Assembly (NCBI GenBank): GCA_018661145.1
Contig: JABJIU010000195.1
Span: forward strand, 1-20,438
DNA from: Pseudomonadota bacterium
GTDB lineage: Bacteria; Pseudomonadota; Gammaproteobacteria; Arenicellales; UBA868
Reading direction: 5' to 3'
Length of the DNA: 20,438 bases
The notes beneath the pieces are model-generated. The model saw only the letters and a program-made list of their open reading frames with translations. It did no database searches and was not told where the DNA came from. Within the stretch, counting starts at the first letter, position 1. Each line of letters starts with the position of its first letter. This document shows, piece after piece, positions 14,070-20,438 of this stretch. A program made the translations under genes and the position numbers.

Positions 14070-15824
14070 TTAGACACTCTCGTCCGATTGTGCCTGGGCC
14101 TGCTGTGTAAACCACATCTTTGCGTAGGTGCCGTTTTGTGAGAGCAAAGCGTCGTGCGTACCGGATTCGACGATCCTCCCGGCGGCGAAGACATGAATCT
14201 GATCTGCGTGAGTAACAAAGCTCAATCTGTGCGCGATCAGGACCACTGTCCTGGCCTTCCGAAACTGAGCGATAGCCTGCTTCATTGCCTGCTCCGACAG
14301 CATATCTAATGCCGAAGTCGCTTCATCAAACACCAACAAAGCGCCCTTTCGCGACAACGCCCGGGCAATCGAAACCCGCTGACGCTGACCACCCGACAGT
14401 CTTGACCCAAACTCCCCCACGCCATCATTGTCCGCGCAAAAAAGATCGATTCCCGTCGCTTGAAACAAGGTCGCGGCATCAATGTCTGGATCATGGCCAG
14501 AACCATAGTAAATATTCTTTTCAATTGAGCCATCAAAAAGAATTGCCTCCTGAGGAACCAACGCAATCTGTTCTCTAAGCTCTTTTTTTGAATAGCTCTC
14601 TATCGGCGCTCCGTCCAGGAGAATCTCGCCATCAGTGGACCGGTAAAACCCGAGCAGCAAAGAGGCGACTGTTGATTTTCCGCTGCCGGACTCGCCGACA
14701 AGCGCGATTGTTTCGCCCGGAGCGACCTGAAACGACACCCCGTTGAGCGCACGCGCCTGGCCCCTCGGGTACTCAAAAACGACATCCTGAAGCGTAAGCT
14801 GCCCCGTGAGCTGCCTCCCGGAGTCAATTCCACTGTCGCGTTCCTCCGGCTCGTCAATTAATCTGAAAACGCTGCCTGCGGCCGCGATACCGGCCTGGAT
14901 GAATTCATTGATGCGGGCAAGACGTTTAATGGGGCTCATCAACAACAGGATGGCGCCCATATACGATACAAACGTTCCCGCACTGACGAACTCGCCAACA
15001 GTGCCGGTAAGTGCAAGGTAGATTATTCCGGACACCCCAGCACCTGAGATCAAAAGCAACATCGGTACACTGACGGCCGCAACAACGGCTCTTCGCAGAG
15101 ACCGACGCTGGTTTGCCTGATTGACCTCCAGAAAAGCACTTTCTTCCTCTGCGTACCCTCCGTAGGCTTTCACAACCTTCTGACCTTGTAACGCCTCCTT
15201 GGTAATGTGAGTGATACCGGCCATGGAGTCCTGAATTCCCTTACTGGAGCGTCGGAATCGGTTGGATGCTCTACGGACCACTAATGCGACCAGGGGTGTG
15301 ACCAGAAGGAAAATCAGCGTCAGGTGCCAACTGAGGACAAACATCCAGATCACAAGTCCAAGTCCAAGCAGAATGTCCTTGACCATAACCCGTATTGCCA
15401 TGGTCGATGCGGTGGAGACCTGTTCGAGATCATAGATAAGCCGTGAAATCAGGTCCGCCGTCGGATTAAGGTCGAAATACCGCGCCGGCAGACGAAGTAT
15501 CTTGGCAAAGAGCAGTTCACGAAGATCAAAAATAACGCGTCGACTCACCCATGCTATACAGTATTCATCAGCAATGGCGCCGACCGCCCTCGCGACAAAA
15601 ACCCCCATCAGCAGAAACGGAGTCATTCGGATTATTTCCTGATCCCGTTCAACAAACCCGCCATCCATAACCGGCTTGAGCAAAGCGGCGAATGCGACCT
15701 CCGAAAGCGCCACGATGGCCATCCCAAGAACGCTGATCAGAAAGATGCCCTTATACGGCCAGACGAAGCCCAGCAGACGTCGATAAAGTGAAAAACCTTT
15801 AACCGGAGTGTCGTCTTCGGTCAC
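14070..15824 (-). CDS. msbA: Lipid A export ABC transporter (MsbA)
   Basis: Homodimeric ABC half-transporter that flips lipid A-core across the inner membrane. 584 aa. An N-terminal six-helix membrane domain (about 20-320) is fused to a nucleotide-binding domain: Walker A GESGSGKST (377-385), Q-loop VPQEAILF, signature LSGGQRQRVSIARAL (476-490), Walker B LLVFDEATSALD, and H-loop AHRLS. FDLNPTADLISRLIYDLEQV is typical of MsbA. It overlaps the exbD stop by four bases and is followed by lpxK, which supports MsbA over other exporters. Confidence 0.96.
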   Translation of the reverse strand: MTEDDTPVKGFSLYRRLLGFVWPYKGIFLISVLGMAIVALSEVAFAALLKPVMDGGFVERDQEIIRMTPFLLMGVFVARAVGAIADEYCIAWVSRRVIFDLRELLFAKILRLPARYFDLNPTADLISRLIYDLEQVSTASTMAIRVMVKDILLGLGLVIWMFVLSWHLTLIFLLVTPLVALVVRRASNRFRRSSKGIQDSMAGITHITKEALQGQKVVKAYGGYAEEESAFLEVNQANQRRSLRRAVVAAVSVPMLLLISGAGVSGIIYLALTGTVGEFVSAGTFVSYMGAILLLMSPIKRLARINEFIQAGIAAAGSVFRLIDEPEERDSGIDSGRQLTGQLTLQDVVFEYPRGQARALNGVSFQVAPGETIALVGESGSGKSTVASLLLGFYRSTDGEILLDGAPIESYSKKELREQIALVPQEAILFDGSIEKNIYYGSGHDPDIDAATLFQATGIDLFCADNDGVGEFGSRLSGGQRQRVSIARALSRKGALLVFDEATSALDMLSEQAMKQAIAQFRKARTVVLIAHRLSFVTHADQIHVFAAGRIVESGTHDALLSQNGTYAKMWFTQQAQAQSDESV

Positions 15825-16258
15825 GACGGGGTTATCTCTGCTGCGAACTTGATTTTCTTAAGCCCGGCTTTTTGCGCAGCATCGAGTGCGCGTACTACGG
15901 CTTGGTGACTCGTCTTGGCATCCGCCTTAATGATCAGCGTTGTCGTCCCGTGTTTCGTGGAAATTCCTCCCAGAGTTTCCGACAACCTAGCAGGATTCAC
16001 CGAGATCAACTCGGACGATTTCCCATCCGTCCGGCTTCCCAGTCGATAAAGCCCATTTGAATCAATCTCAAGGACCGCGGCACTGACAACACCCAGCGCT
16101 TGCGTTTTTGCGCTGGCCGCCGGTAGTGCGATCTCCAGTTCTGTTTCCCGCTGAAAGGTTGTCGAGATCATAAAAAAGATCAGGAGCAGAAAGACAATAT
16201 CAATCAGCGGTGTCAAATTAATCGACACCTCTTCGGCTACCGGCGTGGCAAACTTCAT
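15821..16258 (-). CDS. exbD: Biopolymer transport protein ExbD/TolR family
   Basis: 145 aa, one N-terminal TM helix and a periplasmic domain. The motor helix is NLTPLIDIVFLLLIFFM with the proton-path Asp20, and the C-terminal VVRALDAAQKAGLKKIKFA is the usual end. It works with ExbB to turn proton-motive force into mechanical work on an outer-membrane partner. Because it sits next to msbA-lpxK rather than tonB, its partner is not evident here; this same placement occurs in pseudomonads. Starts inside the exbB stop (4-base overlap). Confidence 0.94.
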   Translation of the reverse strand: MKFATPVAEEVSINLTPLIDIVFLLLIFFMISTTFQRETELEIALPAASAKTQALGVVSAAVLEIDSNGLYRLGSRTDGKSSELISVNPARLSETLGGISTKHGTTTLIIKADAKTSHQAVVRALDAAQKAGLKKIKFAAEITPS

Positions 16259-16866
16259 CGGAAGTTTCTTTGGCGCAGCAGGTCCAACAACCTGAGTGCT
16301 TGTTGCTCAATTTCCACCGTCAACTCATTGATCCTGCCCCGAAAGTATCGGTGAAACATGAGACTGGGAATGCCGATTGAGAGTCCCGCGGCGGTCGTGA
16401 TGAGGGCCTCGTGAATTCCGCCGGCGAGCACTTGGGGGTTCCCTACCCCAGAGGTGGTGATTGCCGCAAAGACTTTGATCATACCGATAACCGTACCCAG
16501 CAATCCCAGAAGCGGCGTTGTCGCGGCGATGGTACCCAGCGCGTTCAGATACCGCTCGAGGCCGTGGACTACATGTCGTCCAGCCTCTTCGACCGCCTCT
16601 TGAACGCGGCTGGGATCGCTCTGGGCAGTTGCCAGTCCGGCTGCGAGAACATGGCCTAACGCGGAACCCCTCCTGAGCGACGCGATGCGGTCCACGTCCA
16701 GTCGCCCTTGGTCAATCGCCCGATCAATATCTGCGGAAAGGCCCGCCGGCGTTACGACACTTCGCCGAAGCGCTAAGGACCGCTCGATGATGATCGCAAG
16801 GGAGAAGACTGAACAAGCGAGAATCGGCAACATCAGCCACCCCCCGCTTCGAAGAAACTCAAGCAC
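16255..16866 (-). CDS. exbB: MotA/TolQ/ExbB family proton channel protein
   Basis: 203 aa with three TM helices: GGWLMLPILACSVFSLAIII near the start, IAATTPLLGLLGTVIGMIKV and ALITTAAGLSIGIPSLMFHR. The GLLGTVIGM and LxTTAAGLxxGIP motifs define the family. It begins with GTG (16864-16866), preceded by AAGGT about eight bases upstream. It forms the stator of the ExbB/ExbD complex. The 99-base gap from comEC suggests that the exbB-exbD-msbA-lpxK-kdsB-nagZ transcript may start here, but I could not identify a convincing promoter. Confidence 0.94.
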   Translation of the reverse strand: MLEFLRSGGWLMLPILACSVFSLAIIIERSLALRRSVVTPAGLSADIDRAIDQGRLDVDRIASLRRGSALGHVLAAGLATAQSDPSRVQEAVEEAGRHVVHGLERYLNALGTIAATTPLLGLLGTVIGMIKVFAAITTSGVGNPQVLAGGIHEALITTAAGLSIGIPSLMFHRYFRGRINELTVEIEQQALRLLDLLRQRNFR

Positions 16867-16965
16867 GCTGTCTACCTTTTAGAAGAAAGGATATGGGGCC
16901 ACGACAATTAGCCGGGAATCCGATTCTACCTTCGCTTCCGATTTATTACCGAACCGGGCCCGAGA

Positions 16966-19311
16966 TTAATGCCAAAATCTTGCCGAAGCGGCTGAAAAAG
17001 TTCTGACTTCCCAACCTCTCCCGGTACTTTGCAAGTCAATCTGGCCCTCTTTGGCCGTATCCCAGATATGGATCTGTTCAATGTCGTAACGGTTGATCAC
17101 TTCTCGTGAAGGGTGTCTAAATCGGTTTCGTCTTCCTCTGCTCAACAGCGCGTAGTCCGGGCTTGTAGCTTTGAGAAAGCTGTTGGTGGAGGACGTCTTT
17201 GATCCATGATGCGGAATTTGCAGTACATCGGTCGAAAGCCCCATACCATAACGCTTCACGAGCGCGGCTTCCGCAGCCATTTCTATATCGCCGGTCAACA
17301 AAGCGCTTCCATGTTCTCCTTTAATCTGAAGCACGCAGGAAAAATCGTTCTCATTACGAACATTGGCCGGCCTCGAGTTAAGGAAGGTGAAATCGACGCC
17401 GTCCCAGGTCCAATTAGGCTGAGGTAGAGTGTGGCAACTAATGCCCTCAACCGCCTTAGGATCGCCGCTGAATTGGCGTCGAATCTCGAATTGGTCCGCT
17501 ACAGCAGGAAAACCTCCAACATGATCGTTCGCACCGTGACTGAGGACAGCCGCGTCGATGTTGCTGAGATTCTCTCCCAGAATATGGGGGAGCACCACTG
17601 CTTCGCCGAGACTGAAGTCGCCAAACCGTGGGCCAAAATCATAAACTAGAACATGCTGGCGAGTGGTCACCACGACCGCGAGACCCTGCCCAACATCTAG
17701 CATCGCAATATTGAACTCCCCAAAATTCAATTGATCTTTACCTAACAAGGCGTTCCCGCTCCAGAAGATCCCAAGGCCCAAAAGCATCGCGCCAAGTTTT
17801 TTTGCGCCAAGTTTTCCTATAAAAATAACCCCGACTCCAATCAGCAGGATCGCACCCACGTTCGGGGTCGCCCTGATTACCGATAGGTTAGCCTGTGAAA
17901 ACCACTTTGCAGTCCACACGATTCCGGTAATCACCTGGTCTGCTGGCCACAGCACCCAGGGGATCCAGTGGCTGTATCCCAGCAGATGGACGCCTAAAGC
18001 TGTCAGCGCTGAAGGGACGACCCAAAAGGCAAAAGCCGGCACCGCCAACAAGTTGGTCACTGGCGCCGACAGTGGAATCTCCCCGAAGCAAAATGCCAGC
18101 AATGGAGACATCCCAATAAGGAGTATCAGTTGAAGTTTGGTCAGGTCAATAAAGTACCGCAACGAAACTCTCATAAACCTCGAATGGGTGTGTATTTCGC
18201 CGCCAAGTTCTTCGAAACGATCCGAGTGCCGCTCGGGTAGAAATCTGAATATTAGCCATACGGCACTGAACGACAACCAGAATCCCGGAGAGGGCACACT
18301 TAGCGGCCAAAGGCATGAAACGAAGAGCATCGCAACTGCCAACAGATTTTCGGGAGAGGTTTTGGTGCAGGACAAAGAAAGAAATGCTCCAGTCAAAACC
18401 ATGACGAAGGCTCGAATTGTAGAGATCGGGAAACCTGCAACGAAGGCGTAACCCAACGCAGTCGTGACCCCCATCGCCCAACCCGAAAAGTGGGCGGGCA
18501 CACGTTGGCAGCCCCAGGGAAACACTCTCCATAATCCCGAGGCAATCCCGTAGGCAAATAGCCCCGCCAGACCAATGTGTAACCCTGAAATAGCCACTAG
18601 GTGGCTCAATCCGGATTCCCGTAAGAGTTGTCGAGTCTCAGAATCAATGCCGGATCGTTCACCAACAGCAAGGGCCGTAAGAATTCCTTTATTGGTGATG
18701 GCCGAGAATCCCTCGAGGGATTCTTTGAACCTCGAACGAAAACGGTCTACCGCGCTCCAGATCCGCCCGTTACTTTTGGAATACCTTTCCCCCTCTAGCA
18801 CATACCCGGTACCATGTATTCCGCTGCGCAAAAGATAATATTCGTAGTCGAATCCATGCCTATTCCGGTACCCTCGAGGTGGGTGCAGTCTGACGTTAAA
18901 GCGCCACCGCTCACCAGACACTGGAGCTTCGTCAGTCTCATACCACCTGAGCCTGACCCGACGACTGGGATAACCATCGCCTTCCTTAGTTACGGTCTGG
19001 TCTGTCTGAAAATCGAATCGAACGAGTCCGCCCCTTCTCTGCGGGACCCCCATTACCGTGCCGATAATAATATTTTGGGCGGGAAAATCAGCGCTGGAAA
19101 CGCGCTGCTCTAACGCATGATGAGACGCAACATTTCCCCAGACCGATCCAAGGATGAACGCGGATAAAATGACACCGCGGGCCTCAATGAAGAGTCCAAT
19201 ACTGATTACCGAGAGCGCGACCAGTATCGTGGCGGGCATCAGGGATCTCTGCAGAAGCACAGTGCAAATGCCGACAGAAAAGGCCAACACCCATATAAGA
19301 CGTTTATCCAT
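16966..19311 (-). CDS. comEC: DNA internalization protein ComEC/Rec2
   Basis: Inner-membrane channel for single-stranded DNA in natural transformation. 781 aa, full length. Hydrophobic N-terminus, an OB-like periplasmic domain (about 75-175), the Competence domain with the hallmark LSHLVAISGLHIGL, many TM helices, then a metallo-beta-lactamase-like domain: MLDVGQGLAVVV, VYDFGPRFG, LSHGANDHVGG, LLTGDIE and IPHHGSKTSS. The metal motif reads HGANDH where the related proteins I recall have HGDxDH, so one ligand position is Ala. Competence cannot be inferred from this gene alone, as comEC is widespread. It starts 131 bases after lolD. Confidence 0.95.
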   Translation of the reverse strand: MDKRLIWVLAFSVGICTVLLQRSLMPATILVALSVISIGLFIEARGVILSAFILGSVWGNVASHHALEQRVSSADFPAQNIIIGTVMGVPQRRGGLVRFDFQTDQTVTKEGDGYPSRRVRLRWYETDEAPVSGERWRFNVRLHPPRGYRNRHGFDYEYYLLRSGIHGTGYVLEGERYSKSNGRIWSAVDRFRSRFKESLEGFSAITNKGILTALAVGERSGIDSETRQLLRESGLSHLVAISGLHIGLAGLFAYGIASGLWRVFPWGCQRVPAHFSGWAMGVTTALGYAFVAGFPISTIRAFVMVLTGAFLSLSCTKTSPENLLAVAMLFVSCLWPLSVPSPGFWLSFSAVWLIFRFLPERHSDRFEELGGEIHTHSRFMRVSLRYFIDLTKLQLILLIGMSPLLAFCFGEIPLSAPVTNLLAVPAFAFWVVPSALTALGVHLLGYSHWIPWVLWPADQVITGIVWTAKWFSQANLSVIRATPNVGAILLIGVGVIFIGKLGAKKLGAMLLGLGIFWSGNALLGKDQLNFGEFNIAMLDVGQGLAVVVTTRQHVLVYDFGPRFGDFSLGEAVVLPHILGENLSNIDAAVLSHGANDHVGGFPAVADQFEIRRQFSGDPKAVEGISCHTLPQPNWTWDGVDFTFLNSRPANVRNENDFSCVLQIKGEHGSALLTGDIEMAAEAALVKRYGMGLSTDVLQIPHHGSKTSSTNSFLKATSPDYALLSRGRRNRFRHPSREVINRYDIEQIHIWDTAKEGQIDLQSTGRGWEVRTFSAASARFWH

Positions 19312-19357
19312 TCAGTCCAACCTGACCCGATAGAGCAGTCCGGAGAAGTGTAGGAGT

Positions 19358-19377
19358 ACAGTGGCCGACGCCACTGT
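19358..19377. repeat. Perfect 8-bp hairpin between lolD and comEC
   Basis: ACAGTGGC-CGAC-GCCACTGT, an eight-pair stem with a four-base loop, about 50 bases before the comEC ATG. No U-run follows it in the direction of the genes (minus strand). It may be a transcription attenuator, an operator-like site or a stabilising mRNA stem. Confidence 0.5.
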
Positions 19378-19442
19378 GAAGTTTTCACCGCCGCATAGAT
19401 CATCGGGTGTGCTAGGTCCGGCAGGACAATAGCGAGAACTGT

Positions 19443-20138
19443 CTAGATAGGATCCAACTCGGTCAGCTGTCCGTCCCGTAATTCATATTGACGGGACAGG
19501 CATCGTGCAAATTGAAGGTCATGTGTGGCGACCACCAACGCAAGTTGCTCACCATCGACCAGTTCCAGCAACAGACTCTGGATCTCCCCAGCGGTCTTCT
19601 GATCAAGATTACCAGTAGGCTCATCTGCCAGAATACAGTCAGGTTTCGTGACAAGCGCCCGAGCAACGGCGGCACGTTGGCGTTCACCTCCAGAGAGTTC
19701 GGAGGGTTTGTGTCTTATCCGATGAGTAAGTCCAACGCGTTCCAGCATGGCGCATGCCTGTTCTTTTGCGGATAAAACTGACGCTCCGCGGATAAGCAAA
19801 GGCATCGCTACGTTTTCGAGCGCAGAAAACTCTGGAAGCAGATGGTGAAATTGATACACGAATCCCAAATGGAGATTGCGTAACTCTCCGAGGCGTGTCG
19901 CAGAGAGCCCCTTTAAAGGGTGGCCAGTCAGGAACACTTCACCCCCCGTCGGCATCATCAGGCCAGCGAGGGTGTGAAGCAACGTGCTCTTTCCGCTGCC
20001 AGAAGCCCCGACAATTGATAGGCTCTGTCCACTCTGAATGTGCAGATTGATGCCTTGGAGAACATTTACCAATAGCCCAGGCTCGGAGAAACTGACCGAC
20101 ACATCGCGACATTCAAGCGCCGCTTGAATCTCATTCAT
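19443..20138 (-). CDS. lolD: Lipoprotein-releasing system ATP-binding protein
   Basis: ATPase of the Lol ABC complex that releases lipoproteins from the inner membrane to LolA. 231 aa from ATG 20138, which overlaps the upstream permease stop by eight bases. Walker A GASGSGKST (44-52), Q-loop FVYQFHHLLPEFSALENVAMP (a LolD hallmark), signature LSGGERQRAAVARAL, Walker B CILADEPTGNLD, and the H-loop ATHDLQFA. MacB and FtsE are related, but HHLLPEFSALENVAMPLLIRG and the permease next door favour LolD. Confidence 0.95.
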   Translation of the reverse strand: MNEIQAALECRDVSVSFSEPGLLVNVLQGINLHIQSGQSLSIVGASGSGKSTLLHTLAGLMMPTGGEVFLTGHPLKGLSATRLGELRNLHLGFVYQFHHLLPEFSALENVAMPLLIRGASVLSAKEQACAMLERVGLTHRIRHKPSELSGGERQRAAVARALVTKPDCILADEPTGNLDQKTAGEIQSLLLELVDGEQLALVVATHDLQFARCLSRQYELRDGQLTELDPI

Positions 20139-20438
20139 AGCGCAACGCCTCGGCCGGTTCCGTACGAGATGCACGCCAGGCAGGATACAGAGTAGCGAGC
20201 AAACAGACGAAAAAGGAAACCCCGGAAATCAGGTAAACGTCAGGCCACCGAAGTTGCGCCGGGAAATCGCTGATGACATAAACACTCGCCGGGAAAAACT
20301 CAATACCAAAAAGATTCTCTACCCAAGGTACCAGGGTTTCTATATTGATGGCCGTGAGCACCCCTAATAGGCCACCGGCCACAGTCCCCCCAAAACCGAT
20401 CCCCACGCCCTGAACGATAAACACCACCATGACGTGAA
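20131..20438 (-). CDS. LolC/LolE-family lipoprotein-releasing permease, 3' part
   Basis: C-terminal 101 residues of a Lol permease; the start lies beyond the right edge. Seen: a TM helix around IVQGVGIGFGGTVAGGLLGVL, a short loop with LFGIEFFPASVYVISDFPAQL, a last TM (VYLISGVSFFVCLLATLYPAWRA) and the FtsX/LolC ending EPAEALRYE. Whether it is LolC, LolE or a LolF-type single permease cannot be told from this fragment; no second permease gene follows lolD. Confidence 0.88.
   Translation of the reverse strand, partial: HVMVVFIVQGVGIGFGGTVAGGLLGVLTAINIETLVPWVENLFGIEFFPASVYVISDFPAQLRWPDVYLISGVSFFVCLLATLYPAWRASRTEPAEALRYE

Overview
The window looks like chromosome of a Gram-negative gammaproteobacterium, probably marine. 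Three things point there. The gene order lolD - comEC - exbB - exbD - msbA - lpxK - kdsB is the one known from pseudomonads and relatives. The order uvrC - pgsA - tRNA-Gly - tRNA-Cys - tRNA-Leu matches E. coli uvrC-pgsA-glyW-cysT-leuZ. The response regulator and kinase at the left edge match the 'proteobacterial dedicated sortase system' families, reported mostly from marine proteobacteria. All identifications are by eye from protein motifs; no database search was run.

Layout. 1-2694 (+): the end of a response regulator and its overlapping histidine kinase; the sortase and its target would lie off the left edge. 2725-5927 (-): a compact three-gene operon, in transcription order a divergent aromatic amino acid lyase-like protein, an exported polysaccharide-lyase-like protein with a long acidic tail, and a phosphoribosyltransferase. 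It begins 16 bases after the 3' end of a tRNA-Leu gene. 5944-7516 (-): tRNA-Leu, then about 1.3 kb of extra DNA holding a tyrosine-recombinase remnant and one unknown ORF, then tRNA-Cys and tRNA-Gly with a strong promoter. 7568-10630 (-): uracil-DNA glycosylase (family 5), uvrC and pgsA, tightly packed. 10710-11276 (+): efp, the only rightward gene of the right half. 11301-20438 (-): an envelope-biogenesis block, from a LolC/LolE-type permease (cut by the right edge) and lolD through comEC, exbB, exbD, msbA, lpxK and kdsB to nagZ, with many 4-base stop/start overlaps.

How the genes work together. The right block supplies lipoprotein release (Lol), lipid A 4'-phosphorylation and flipping (LpxK, MsbA), Kdo activation (KdsB), an ExbB/ExbD motor, DNA uptake (ComEC) and peptidoglycan recycling (NagZ). 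The middle block couples DNA repair (UDG, UvrC) to phospholipid synthesis (PgsA) and tRNAs.

The least ordinary part is the lyase-like operon at 2725-5927. Its first protein has the overall fold sequence of the histidine/phenylalanine ammonia-lyase family, but the Ala-Ser-Gly triad that forms the MIO cofactor reads Cys-Ala-Gly, and other active-site positions are also changed. With an exported carbohydrate-active-like protein and a PRTase beside it, and transcription apparently running out of a tRNA gene, this is my best candidate for an undescribed system.
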